Assembly (NCBI RefSeq): GCF_947500405.1
Contig: NZ_CANMRY010000003.1
Span: forward strand, 62,001-126,000
From: an uncultured Maribacter sp.
GTDB lineage: Bacteria > Bacteroidota > Bacteroidia > Flavobacteriales > Flavobacteriaceae
Length of the DNA stretch: 64,000 nucleotides
Reading direction: 5' to 3'
A program made the position numbers and the translations under genes. This document shows positions 45,840-54,616 of the stretch, one piece after another (position 1 is the stretch's first letter; every line of letters starts with the position of its first letter). The notes under the pieces are model-generated. The model was not told the origin of the DNA. It saw nothing but the letters and a program-made list of their open reading frames with translations, and did no database searches.

Positions 45840-46520
45840 ATGGATTACGGAAAAGAATTTAAGAATTACGCCATAAATCACCAAGGAATCAACAGCATGT
45901 ACTATGACAAAATCATGAGTAGCATGTACCCAACAAATATGACTCCTAATATTATAGAAGAAAGACAACTAAATGCTATTGCTATGGATGTTTTTTCTAG
46001 ATTAATGATGGATCGTATAATATTCTTAGGCACAGGTATAAATGATCAAGTTGCAAACATTGTACAAGCACAATTATTATTTTTAGAAAGTGCAGATGCT
46101 TCTAAAGACATACAAATATATATTAATTCTCCAGGTGGTAGTGTATATGCTGGCTTAGGAATTTATGACACTATGCAATTTATAAAACCAGATGTTGCAA
46201 CTATTTGTACTGGTATGGCTGCATCTATGGGTGCTGTTCTTTTATGTGCAGGTGAAAAAGGAAAACGTAGTGGTTTAACCCACTCTCGTGTAATGATACA
46301 CCAACCAATGGGTGGTGCACAAGGACAAGCAAGTGATATTGAAATTACCGCTCGCGAAATTCTAAAATTAAAAGAAGAATTATACCAAATAATAGCACAG
46401 CACTCAGGACAAACTATAGATAAGGTTCATGATGATAGTGATCGTGACTATTGGATGAAAGCCGAAGAAGCAAAAAAATACGGTATGATTGATGAAATTT
46501 TGGTTAGGGATAAGCAATAA
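45840..46520 (+). CDS. clpP: ATP-dependent Clp protease proteolytic subunit
   Basis: ClpP of 226 residues starts at ATG 45840 (MDYGKEFKNYA), the form found in related Flavobacteriia; an earlier in-frame start gives an unlikely extension. The catalytic Ser129 is in GMAASMGA and His154 in MIHQPMGG, with the Asp further on (near SDRDYWM). It forms the tetradecameric chamber fed by ClpX, whose gene is 91 bases downstream. Confidence 0.95.
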   Translation: MDYGKEFKNYAINHQGINSMYYDKIMSSMYPTNMTPNIIEERQLNAIAMDVFSRLMMDRIIFLGTGINDQVANIVQAQLLFLESADASKDIQIYINSPGGSVYAGLGIYDTMQFIKPDVATICTGMAASMGAVLLCAGEKGKRSGLTHSRVMIHQPMGGAQGQASDIEITAREILKLKEELYQIIAQHSGQTIDKVHDDSDRDYWMKAEEAKKYGMIDEILVRDKQ

Positions 46521-46611
46521 TTTCGACTATTTAAATACTCTTCCTTTTTAAAAGAGGATAAACCAAAAAAGAAAACCTTTCGTTATGTATACGAAAAGGT
46601 ACTAATTTGAT

Positions 46612-47847
46612 ATGGCAAAAGAAAACTTAGAATGCTCATTTTGTGGTCGTAAAAAACCAGAAACCAACTTATTAATAGCTGGTTTAGATGCGCATATATG
46701 TGACCGCTGCATAGAACAAGCCCACGGCATTGTAGCAGAAGAATCTAAACAAACCAAAACCAATGATCTTTCTAGTGAGCTTGTTTTAAAAAAGCCAATA
46801 GAAATTAAAGACTTTCTAGACACTTTTATTATTGGACAAGAGCGCACTAAGAAAGTAATGTCTGTTGCTGTATACAATCACTACAAAAGATTATTACAAC
46901 CCTCTTCTTCGGAAGATGAAATAGAAATACAAAAAAGTAATATTATAATGGTTGGCCAAACAGGCACAGGAAAAACCTTAATGGCAAAAACCATAGCAAA
47001 AATGCTTAATGTTCCTTTAGCAATTGTAGATGCTACTGTTTTAACAGAAGCAGGTTATGTAGGTGAAGATGTAGAAAGTATATTAACTCGTCTTTTACAA
47101 GCTGCAGATTACAATTTAGAAAAAGCAGAAAGAGGTATTGTTTTTATAGATGAGATAGATAAAATTGCTCGTAAAAGTGATAACCCATCTATAACCAGAG
47201 ATGTATCTGGAGAAGGCGTACAACAAGGATTACTTAAACTTCTTGAAGGAACAGTAGTTAATGTACCACCAAAAGGAGGTAGAAAACACCCAGATCAAAA
47301 ATTTATTGAAGTAAATACAGAAAATATATTATTTATAGCAGGTGGAGCTTTTGACGGAATAGAAAGAGCTATAACCAAACGTTTAAATATGCAAGCTGTT
47401 GGCTATAGTGCTTCTAAAGCAGATGAACAATTAGATGAAGCCAATATTCTTCAATATATAATCCCAAAGGATTTAAAAGAATTTGGTTTAATTCCTGAAA
47501 TTATAGGAAGGCTTCCTGTTTTAACGCATATGAACCCATTAGATGCCAAAACTCTAAGAGCAATATTAACAGAGCCAAAAAATGCTATCATAAAACAATA
47601 TGAGAAGCTTTTTGCAATGGATGATATTACTTTTACTATCACAGAACAAGCTTTAGAATATATAGTTGAAAAAGCTATAGAATATAAATTAGGAGCAAGA
47701 GGTTTACGTTCTCTTTGCGAAGCTATTTTTACAGATGCTATGTTTGAGTTACCTAGCAGTGACAAAAAAGAGTTTAAGGTAACTAAACCTTACGCAGAGA
47801 AAAAAATATCTTATGAGACTATTAAGAAACTAAAAGCAGTTTCTTAA
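46612..47847 (+). CDS. clpX: ATP-dependent Clp protease ATP-binding subunit ClpX
   Basis: ClpX of 411 residues unfolds substrates for ClpP. The zinc-binding domain has Cys8, Cys11, Cys30 and Cys33. Walker A GQTGTGKT is at 115-122, Walker B is [10 protein letters not shown], and the Arg-rich sensor region ends LGARGLRSL. The clpP-clpX gap includes small inverted repeats that are too weak to call a terminator. A strong bidirectional terminator follows. Confidence 0.96.
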   Translation: MAKENLECSFCGRKKPETNLLIAGLDAHICDRCIEQAHGIVAEESKQTKTNDLSSELVLKKPIEIKDFLDTFIIGQERTKKVMSVAVYNHYKRLLQPSSSEDEIEIQKSNIIMVGQTGTGKTLMAKTIAKMLNVPLAIVDATVLTEAGYVGEDVESILTRLLQAADYNLEKAERGIVFIDEIDKIARKSDNPSITRDVSGEGVQQGLLKLLEGTVVNVPPKGGRKHPDQKFIEVNTENILFIAGGAFDGIERAITKRLNMQAVGYSASKADEQLDEANILQYIIPKDLKEFGLIPEIIGRLPVLTHMNPLDAKTLRAILTEPKNAIIKQYEKLFAMDDITFTITEQALEYIVEKAIEYKLGARGLRSLCEAIFTDAMFELPSSDKKEFKVTKPYAEKKISYETIKKLKAVS

Positions 47848-47866
47848 TCCAAAGTAAATCACTTAA

Positions 47867-47907
47867 AAACAAAAAAGCGAAGAATTAAATTCTTCGCTTT
47901 TTTGTTT
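47867..47907. terminator. Bidirectional terminator after clpX
   Basis: A 19-bp stem with core AAAAAAGCGAAGAAT / ATTCTTCGCTTTTTT and loop TAA ends clpX and the convergent hydrolase gene. Confidence 0.92.
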
Positions 47908-47924
47908 CTGATATTATGTAAATT

Positions 47925-48482
47925 TTAAACTACCTTCTTCGCTTTATTTGGTAATTTAGTTACTTGATTCAGTAAATCCATACATACCTTTTTAATAATT
48001 TTCTCATCCGTATAAAGTGTATGTCCAAAATTTTCAATACGTTCAGATTCAACACCCAACTTTTTCTCCCATTCATGAGATGGTTTGTATGCATCATTTT
48101 TACCAAAAATTAATTTTGTTGGCACTTTTGGCTTACTTTCTTCATTTCGTATTCTCGTAGCAGAAACATTATATAAAGATTTCATTGGCAAACCTAATGT
48201 TGCAGCTTTCCAAGCTATTGTACCACCAGTACTAAATGCTAAATAATGACTTTCAACTTTCTCTTTCTTCAACAAATGCGCAACTGCTGTATCAATTCCA
48301 CCATCCACAAAGGCTTTATGAATATTTTCCCCTGAATTTACTTTCAAATCTAAGTTCGCTAATTGCTGACTATCATAAAATACAATATCAAAATACTGTT
48401 GAAGGTACCCTAAATAAGATGTAATCCAAAGACCTTTTTTTGCTCCCCACATGTCGGATATAATAACTAGTCTTTCTGCCAT
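47925..48482 (-). CDS. Small alpha/beta-hydrolase-like protein
   Basis: This 185-residue protein is shorter than most alpha/beta hydrolases. It has a nucleophile-elbow-like AFSTGG (Ser in the motif AxSxG) near residue 100, PTKLIFGKNDAYKPS as the usual Asp strand, and NFGHTLYTDE carrying the putative His. A cap domain is missing. There is no signal peptide. The substrate is unknown. It lies between clpX (convergent) and the GH3 gene (same strand, 73 bases upstream). Confidence 0.65.
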   Translation of the reverse strand: MAERLVIISDMWGAKKGLWITSYLGYLQQYFDIVFYDSQQLANLDLKVNSGENIHKAFVDGGIDTAVAHLLKKEKVESHYLAFSTGGTIAWKAATLGLPMKSLYNVSATRIRNEESKPKVPTKLIFGKNDAYKPSHEWEKKLGVESERIENFGHTLYTDEKIIKKVCMDLLNQVTKLPNKAKKVV

Positions 48483-48555
48483 ATTTGTTAGTTTAAGTTA
48501 CAGTTCTGTGATGATTAGAACCCTAAGGTGAGTATTAAACGAAACATATCCACAT

Positions 48556-50070
48556 TTAATTGTTCATGTGAAGTAATTCTTCGATATAGTCTCTTTTATT
48601 AGACAATCTTGGTATCTTATGTTGCCCTCCTAACTTATCTTTAGATTTTAACCAATCATTAAACAAGTTCTCTCTAGCAATATGAACTACTGGCATTTTA
48701 AGAGTTATATTATTATATCTTTTTGCTTCATAATCAGAGTTTAATGATTTTAAGGCATTATCTAGAAATTCAATAAAATAATCTAATTTCTCAGGAGGTT
48801 TTCTAAACTCTATTACCCACTCATGTGTTCCCTTTTCTTTTCCAGACATAAATATAGGTGCCGCAGTATAGTCTTTAATTTTAGCACCTGTTTTAATACA
48901 AACACTTTTTAAAGCCTCTTCGGCATTTTCTATAATTAACTCTTCTCCAAATACATTAATATGATGTTTTGTACGCCCAGTAACTTTTATTCTATAAGGT
49001 TTTAAAGATGTAAAACGAACCGTATCTCCAATTCTATAACGCCACAAGCCAGAATTAGTGGTAATTACAATAGCATAGTTCTTATTCATTTTCACTTCCC
49101 ATAAAGGAATAGCATATTGTTCTATAGTACCATAAGTTTCCATTGGAATAAATTCATAGAAAATACCATAGTCCAACATTAACAATAAATCTTTCTCGTA
49201 ATTAGAATCCTGAATAGCAAAAAAACCTTCCGAGGCATTATAAATCTCATAATACTTAAAACCCTTTCTTGGAAATAAATTTTTATACTGGTCCATGTAG
49301 GGGCTAAAACTTACACCTCCATGAAAATATACCTCTAAATTTTCCCAAACTTCAAAAAGGTGGTTTTTTCCAGTTTCTTCTATTACATTATTAAGAAGTA
49401 CTAACATCCAAGAAGGCACTCCTGCTAAACTAGTTACATTCTCTTGGGTGGTTTCTTTTATTATTGCTCTTAATTTATCTTCCCATTCGCTCATTAAAGA
49501 CACCTTATTACTTGGCGTACTACTAAACTCTGCCCATAAAGGCATATTATCTATTAAGATAGCAGATAAATCTCCAAAAAAGGAACCATTATCTTCATAA
49601 ATTTCTTTACTACCTCCTAGCCTTAGACTCTTACCAGTAAATAATTGTGAGTTTTCATTATTATTTAAATACAAGCACAACAAGTCTTTTCCCGATTTAT
49701 AATGACAATCTTCTAAAGCTTCAGAGCTTACAGGTATAAACTTACTTTTAGCATTGGTAGTACCACTACTCTTTGCAAACCACTTAATAGATGTTGGCCA
49801 AAAAAGGTTTTGCTCCCCTTTTCTTGTGCGTTCTATTATTGGCTGTATTTCTTCATAAGAAACTATAGGAACCCTTTCTCTAAATGTTTGATAGTTTTTA
49901 ACAGATGTAAAATCATATCTTCTTCCAATTTCTGTATCTTCTGCATACTCAATTAACTGACTTAAAACCTCAGCTTGCACCTCTTCCGGATATTTTATAA
50001 AAAGTTCTATTTGATGAAATCTCTTTTTTAAGAGCCAAGAAGCTATAGAATTAAATAATGGTATTGGCAT
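48556..50070 (-). CDS. GH3 family acyl-adenylate/amide synthetase-like protein
   Basis: This 504-residue GH3-fold protein belongs to the ANL superfamily. Plant members conjugate amino acids to jasmonate or auxin. Recognisable parts are FAKSSGTTNAKSKFIPVS (the nucleotide-binding P-loop-like motif) around residue 90-108, YNASEGFFAIQ in the middle, and WRYRIGDTVRF followed by the hinge VTGRTKHHINVFGEEL. Bacterial functions are unknown. The gene is divergent from DUF2797 across a 113-base gap with a short dyad. Confidence 0.9.
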   Translation of the reverse strand: MPIPLFNSIASWLLKKRFHQIELFIKYPEEVQAEVLSQLIEYAEDTEIGRRYDFTSVKNYQTFRERVPIVSYEEIQPIIERTRKGEQNLFWPTSIKWFAKSSGTTNAKSKFIPVSSEALEDCHYKSGKDLLCLYLNNNENSQLFTGKSLRLGGSKEIYEDNGSFFGDLSAILIDNMPLWAEFSSTPSNKVSLMSEWEDKLRAIIKETTQENVTSLAGVPSWMLVLLNNVIEETGKNHLFEVWENLEVYFHGGVSFSPYMDQYKNLFPRKGFKYYEIYNASEGFFAIQDSNYEKDLLLMLDYGIFYEFIPMETYGTIEQYAIPLWEVKMNKNYAIVITTNSGLWRYRIGDTVRFTSLKPYRIKVTGRTKHHINVFGEELIIENAEEALKSVCIKTGAKIKDYTAAPIFMSGKEKGTHEWVIEFRKPPEKLDYFIEFLDNALKSLNSDYEAKRYNNITLKMPVVHIARENLFNDWLKSKDKLGGQHKIPRLSNKRDYIEELLHMNN

Positions 50071-50102
50071 TTTTAGGTATCTTTATCCTGTTTTTCTATT
50101 TC

Positions 50103-50117
50103 TTCCTAAACTAGGAA
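50103..50117. repeat. Short dyad between GH3 and DUF2797 genes
   Basis: TTCCTA-AAC-TAGGAA, a 15-base inverted repeat between divergent genes; further outer pairing (CTATTT/AAATAG) flanks it. It could be an operator, but the arms are short. Confidence 0.35.
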
Positions 50118-50183
50118 ATAGACACTAAATTTAGCTCTAAAAGTTATCATTTTCAAATAGATTTTTTAATTCAATTATTTATC

Positions 50184-50978
50184 ATGCAATACCAAGGTGT
50201 TTTAAAAAAAATGCAAACAGAAATAGGAGACCCTATTCAATATTATTTAATTTTTGAAAATGACTTTTTGAACGTAAATCAAGTTTTAAGCAAAGAACTG
50301 TCTATAGATTTTATTAAATATGAATGTCTTAATTGCCATTTAGACAAAGCTATTTATAGACAAGGATTTTGCAAATCTTGCTTTTTTGAAACTCCTTCTG
50401 CTGGAGATTGGATTATGAGACCAGAATTAAGTACTGCACATTTAGGAAAAGAAGATCGTGACTTAGAATTTGAAAAAAAAGCGCAATTACAACCACATAT
50501 AGTTTATTTGGCTAACTCTAGCAATATAAAAGTTGGTGTAACTAGAAAAGGTCAGATTCCTACTAGATGGATAGACCAAGGTGCACATGAAGCTATAGAA
50601 ATTGTAGAAGTACCAAATAGATATTTAGCTGGTATTACTGAGGTTGCTTTAAAAGAACATGTTGCAGATAAAACCAATTGGCGTAAAATGCTCACTAATA
50701 CTATTGATGATGAAAATTTAGTAGAATGGAGAAATAAGCTAAAACAATATATTCCAGAGGAAACCCAGGAATATTTTATAGATTCTAATTTAGAAACTCA
50801 TTTACATTTTCCTGTACTATCGTATCCTGAAAAAGTAAAAAGTCTAAATCTATCTAAAACTCCAAATTACAAAGGAAAACTTACTGGTATTAAAGGTCAA
50901 TATCTAATTTTTGAAGACAATACTGTTTTTAATATTAGAGCAAATGAAGGATTGTATGTTGGACTAACTATTAACTAG
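50184..50978 (+). CDS. DUF2797 family protein
   Basis: This 264-residue cytoplasmic protein has a zinc-ribbon-like site at Cys48, Cys51, Cys63 and Cys66 (CLNCH, CKSC). The conserved middle is HIVYLANSSNIKVGVTRKGQIPTRWIDQGA (split), which resembles a GIY-YIG-type entry and is the DUF2797 signature. The function is unknown; the resemblance to GIY-YIG suggests nucleic acid contact, but this is an inference. Its stop is one base from that of the convergent AsmA gene. Confidence 0.82.
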   Translation: MQYQGVLKKMQTEIGDPIQYYLIFENDFLNVNQVLSKELSIDFIKYECLNCHLDKAIYRQGFCKSCFFETPSAGDWIMRPELSTAHLGKEDRDLEFEKKAQLQPHIVYLANSSNIKVGVTRKGQIPTRWIDQGAHEAIEIVEVPNRYLAGITEVALKEHVADKTNWRKMLTNTIDDENLVEWRNKLKQYIPEETQEYFIDSNLETHLHFPVLSYPEKVKSLNLSKTPNYKGKLTGIKGQYLIFEDNTVFNIRANEGLYVGLTIN

Positions 50979-50979
50979 T

Positions 50980-53721
50980 TTACTCCTCTTTCTTTTTACC
51001 ACCCAAGAGTCCGCCTAAAATATTTTTAGCCTTTTCTTTTATTACATCTTCTTCCTTTTTAGGAGCAGCTGTAGAATCCTCTTTTGTTTCTGAAGAATTT
51101 TCCGAAGATTCTTTTTGCTTACTACCACCTAAAATACCTCCTAATACCTCTTTTACCCCTTCTTTGGTTTTATCCTTAGATTGTGTTGTATCATTTTCAG
51201 AAGCACTGCCCCCTAAAACATCCGACAATAAATCTTTTGCCTTATCTTTTCCTTTATTAATTAATTTCTGTTTTTGAATATCAATTAATTTAGATGTTAA
51301 ACTTTTTACTCCACTAGCCATATCTGTAGATACTTTTGGACTGTTATACAAACCTCCAATATTTGCGGTAACAGGTATAGTTAAATTCTCTAAACTACTA
51401 TCGTCTATTTTAGATATTAAGCTCGTTACTTCGCTGCCTAAATATTTAGCAGGTACATCTAAAGTAGCTTTATAATCTAAACTACTATCAAAATTATGAC
51501 CACCAGATACATTCACTTTTATATCTTTATAGTTAACAGAAAATGGTTTTACTTTTACTTTTCCATCTTCAAAAGTTAGAGCAGTTTTTACTCCTTTTAA
51601 ATCTATATCATCTAACTTTATAAAACTAAGATTACTGGTTAAAGAAGAAAGTAATTTAGCTTTATTAGGATCTATATCATTAGAAAGTAATTCTGCCAAA
51701 ACATTACCAGAAATAGAACCTAAATCTGGCGTAAAATCATCTGTTAAGTTTCCTGTTATTTCTATATTAGAATCTAACTTACCTTGTAACGCACTTGCAA
51801 TTGGTGCTAACACTTTAAAAAATTCTAAGGATTTAAAAGTCTCTGCAATACCTAATTTATCTAAATCTAATTGCATTGCAAATGTTGGTATATCTTGTTT
51901 AGTAGATACTTCGCCCCCAAAACCAACCTTACCTCCCAACATAGAAGATGTCATATTATTTAGAGTTGCCTTTTCGTCTTTAATCTTAAGGCTACCTTTA
52001 ACATTAGTAAGTGTTAAATTATCATACAATACTGTTTTAGCATCGGCATTTATGGTGCAATCTAAAAATGATGGGATTTTAATTTTCTCTTCACCAGAAC
52101 TAGGTTCTGTTGTTTTGTTTTGTGAAGTTGCAGACCCCATTTCTTCTTTAGCAACCATAAAATCCTCTAACGCAAAAGTGTTTGAGTTTAAGTTAAAGTT
52201 CCCTTCTACCTTTTCATCATTAAACATAAAACCCAATAAATTATCTATAGTACCATTTGCCTTAAAATCGGTCTTTCCTGTTTTTCCTTCCAAAGTATTT
52301 AAGGTAACTGTTTTAGGATTAAATGTAACCGATGTAGTATTTAATTTTATTGGATTTGGTACTTCACTACTTTTATACACAAAGTCTTTAAGCTGTAAAG
52401 TTCCTTGTGTTTTTGTATTCTCATATTTTTCTTGTTCTACAGAAGCCATATCAAAAGCAGTGCTTATATCTACATTTAAAAGCCCTTGTAAATCTAAATC
52501 CGATGGAACAGGATATGCTTTAGAAATATTAGCCAAATTCATTATTCCTTTTAATTGGGCATTAACTTTTGTATTTCCCATTAACTCTTTAATATTTGCT
52601 ATTACGGAAAACGTATCTTCATCTATCCTAAAGGTTCCTTTATTAATATCTACATAAGTATCTTCTGCAATACCTGATTCATTATTTATAGCCACATCTA
52701 TATTTATGTCTTGTACCGTTTTTGGTAAATCTGGATATTTAAAGGAAGCGTTATGAGATGCTATTGCTATATTAAATTTTGGAATATGTGCATCATCTAC
52801 TATTCCATTAAAAGCTCCTTCTACCGTAAAATCTCCTGAGGTTTTTACATTGCCTATATCTTTGGAATATACTTCTGGAATTAATGCCAAAAAGTTTTTA
52901 AAATTTGACGACGGGGTTTTAAAAGTAATATCTAACTCTTGGTTGTTATCATTAACTTGTATAAACCCATTAAACACAAGAGGCAATTGGTTTATAAGCG
53001 CTTTATTCTTTAAAAAGGTGTATTTACTTTTTTCTAAATCTATCCCTACAACTGCATCTAATTTTATCTTGTTTTTATTTAGATAATTGGTAGAGTCCAA
53101 TGTAAAAGACACTAAAGCATCTGTATGTGTATTTAGTTCCGAAGTTATTAAAGACAAATCTCCTGACCCAGAATGGTTTACATCTTTAAGTATTAAGCTT
53201 ATTCCTGTAGATTTATCTATATAATTTATATCTGAATTTTTAATTGTATAAGAATTCATAGAAAAACTAAACCCAGAATTTTCTCCTGCGTTGGTTGTAT
53301 TACTTTCTTCTTCCTCCCCTTTAGAAATAGCATAATTAGCTTCTTCTTTCTCATTTACAAGAATATTAAGAAGTGCCTTATCTAAAGCTAAACTCTTTAT
53401 AGTTATTGGCTCATTAGCGCCTTTAAAAAGCTCTTTTATAGACATTTCTAACTCTATGTTATTAGAAGAAAAAAGAGTGTCTCCTTCAAAGGGAGCTTTA
53501 TTAACTAATAAAATGTTTTCTAAACGTACTTTTGCATTAGGAAAACTAGAGAATAAACTAAGGTTAGCATCCCTAAAATTAAAGGTAGCATCTACGCTAT
53601 GATTTACCTTGTTTTTAATAATATCTGCAATTTTTCCTTTTAGAAAAAAAGGTGCTGCAATAAGTGTTGCTATTACTACTAGAAACACTATCCCCAAAAT
53701 TTTAAAAACTTTCTTTTTCAT
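50980..53721 (-). CDS. AsmA family protein
   Basis: This 913-residue envelope protein has an N-terminal membrane anchor (about 6-27) followed by long beta-rich AsmA-like sequence. The family (AsmA, TamB, YhdP) forms periplasmic bridges thought to carry phospholipids to the outer membrane. The C-terminal 100 residues are low-complexity Lys/Glu/Ser with three GG(I/L)LGG or DVLGG motifs, unusual for the family core. The queuosine-precursor transporter gene lies 44 bases upstream on the same strand. Confidence 0.85.
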   Translation of the reverse strand: MKKKVFKILGIVFLVVIATLIAAPFFLKGKIADIIKNKVNHSVDATFNFRDANLSLFSSFPNAKVRLENILLVNKAPFEGDTLFSSNNIELEMSIKELFKGANEPITIKSLALDKALLNILVNEKEEANYAISKGEEEESNTTNAGENSGFSFSMNSYTIKNSDINYIDKSTGISLILKDVNHSGSGDLSLITSELNTHTDALVSFTLDSTNYLNKNKIKLDAVVGIDLEKSKYTFLKNKALINQLPLVFNGFIQVNDNNQELDITFKTPSSNFKNFLALIPEVYSKDIGNVKTSGDFTVEGAFNGIVDDAHIPKFNIAIASHNASFKYPDLPKTVQDINIDVAINNESGIAEDTYVDINKGTFRIDEDTFSVIANIKELMGNTKVNAQLKGIMNLANISKAYPVPSDLDLQGLLNVDISTAFDMASVEQEKYENTKTQGTLQLKDFVYKSSEVPNPIKLNTTSVTFNPKTVTLNTLEGKTGKTDFKANGTIDNLLGFMFNDEKVEGNFNLNSNTFALEDFMVAKEEMGSATSQNKTTEPSSGEEKIKIPSFLDCTINADAKTVLYDNLTLTNVKGSLKIKDEKATLNNMTSSMLGGKVGFGGEVSTKQDIPTFAMQLDLDKLGIAETFKSLEFFKVLAPIASALQGKLDSNIEITGNLTDDFTPDLGSISGNVLAELLSNDIDPNKAKLLSSLTSNLSFIKLDDIDLKGVKTALTFEDGKVKVKPFSVNYKDIKVNVSGGHNFDSSLDYKATLDVPAKYLGSEVTSLISKIDDSSLENLTIPVTANIGGLYNSPKVSTDMASGVKSLTSKLIDIQKQKLINKGKDKAKDLLSDVLGGSASENDTTQSKDKTKEGVKEVLGGILGGSKQKESSENSSETKEDSTAAPKKEEDVIKEKAKNILGGLLGGKKKEE

Positions 53722-53765
53722 ATATGATAAGAATATGCAATTACAACTTAAAACCAGTAAAAAAA

Positions 53766-54479
53766 TTATGCCTCTAAGTCAATTTCCTGATTTATTGTCA
53801 GATTAAATCTTTTTCTTATAATATATACGAAGAAATATAGAAAAGGGGTGTCTACAAATGCTATAATTATCTTAAAAATAAATCCGCTAACAACTAATCC
53901 AAAAAACAAATCCCACGGAAGTACTTTAAAAACACATAATAAGCCAACAACTGTAAATGTATCTATAAACTGAGAAAAGAAGGTAGAAAAATTATTTCTA
54001 AGCCATAAATGCTTGCCTTTGGTTACTTTTTTCCAAAAATGATAGATTTGTATATCTACAAATTGAGCAAATAAATACGCCAACATAGAAGCAAGAACAG
54101 CTAGCGGTGATAATGAAAAAACACTATTAAAAGTAGCATCATTAATTGGGGAAGCACCTATTGCTGGAACATAATTAGCTAACAATACAATTGCCATAGA
54201 AAAGAATGAAGCAAAAATACCAGCTACAACAATTTGGTTTGCCTTTTTCTTTCCATAAATTTCAGAGATTAAATCTGTTATTAAAAATGTAATTGGGTAA
54301 GGTAATATCCCAACCGAAATTTCAAATAAAGGTGCTCCAAAAATAGTAATATCTCCAAAAGGCTTCCAATAAAAGAATTTTTGAAAAATTAAATTAGAAA
54401 CAACTAAAGATGTAATAAATAAAGCTCCTAAATACAGGTATATTTTATAAGCAAGTCTCTTATCTTCTAATTTTAGCAT
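53766..54479 (-). CDS. Queuosine precursor transporter (YhhQ/VUT family)
   Basis: This 237-residue membrane protein has six hydrophobic segments. The typical FPITFLITDLISEIYGKKKA region (written here as PYPITFLITDLISEIYG) and FAQFVDIQIYHFWKK identify the YhhQ/VUT family, which imports queuine precursors for tRNA modification. The start is placed at ATG 54479 (MLKLEDKRL); a TTG two codons earlier overlaps TATTTTTG. The C-terminal half keeps RNNFSTFFSQFIDT. Confidence 0.88.
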   Translation of the reverse strand: MLKLEDKRLAYKIYLYLGALFITSLVVSNLIFQKFFYWKPFGDITIFGAPLFEISVGILPYPITFLITDLISEIYGKKKANQIVVAGIFASFFSMAIVLLANYVPAIGASPINDATFNSVFSLSPLAVLASMLAYLFAQFVDIQIYHFWKKVTKGKHLWLRNNFSTFFSQFIDTFTVVGLLCVFKVLPWDLFFGLVVSGFIFKIIIAFVDTPFLYFFVYIIRKRFNLTINQEIDLEA

Positions 54480-54579
54480 ATTCAAAAATACTCAAACAAA
54501 ATAAAAAACTACGCTCTAAGAATTAATTACATTTTACTTTATAATAACACATAGTATATGTAAAAAATTAAGGGTTATG

Positions 54580-54587
54580 TATATTTG
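54580..54587 (+). promoter_or_regulatory. -7 box of the OmpA/TSP3 gene
   Basis: TATATTTG is a perfect TAnnTTTG match 29 bases before the start codon; the upstream element is not obvious. Confidence 0.5.
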
Positions 54588-54616
54588 CATTTAACCAACC
54601 TTTTAAAACAAACACC

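Noticed and set aside
46521..46611. Possible terminator or structured leader between clpP and clpX
   Set aside because: The inverted repeats are short and imperfect and there is no T-tract.
52052..52657. 201-codon frame opposite the AsmA gene
   Set aside because: Antisense to continuous AsmA beta-repeat sequence and without family signals.
54483..54490. TATTTTTG on the minus strand as promoter of the queuosine-precursor transporter
   Set aside because: It lies only four bases before the preferred ATG, which would leave almost no leader; the match is probably fortuitous.
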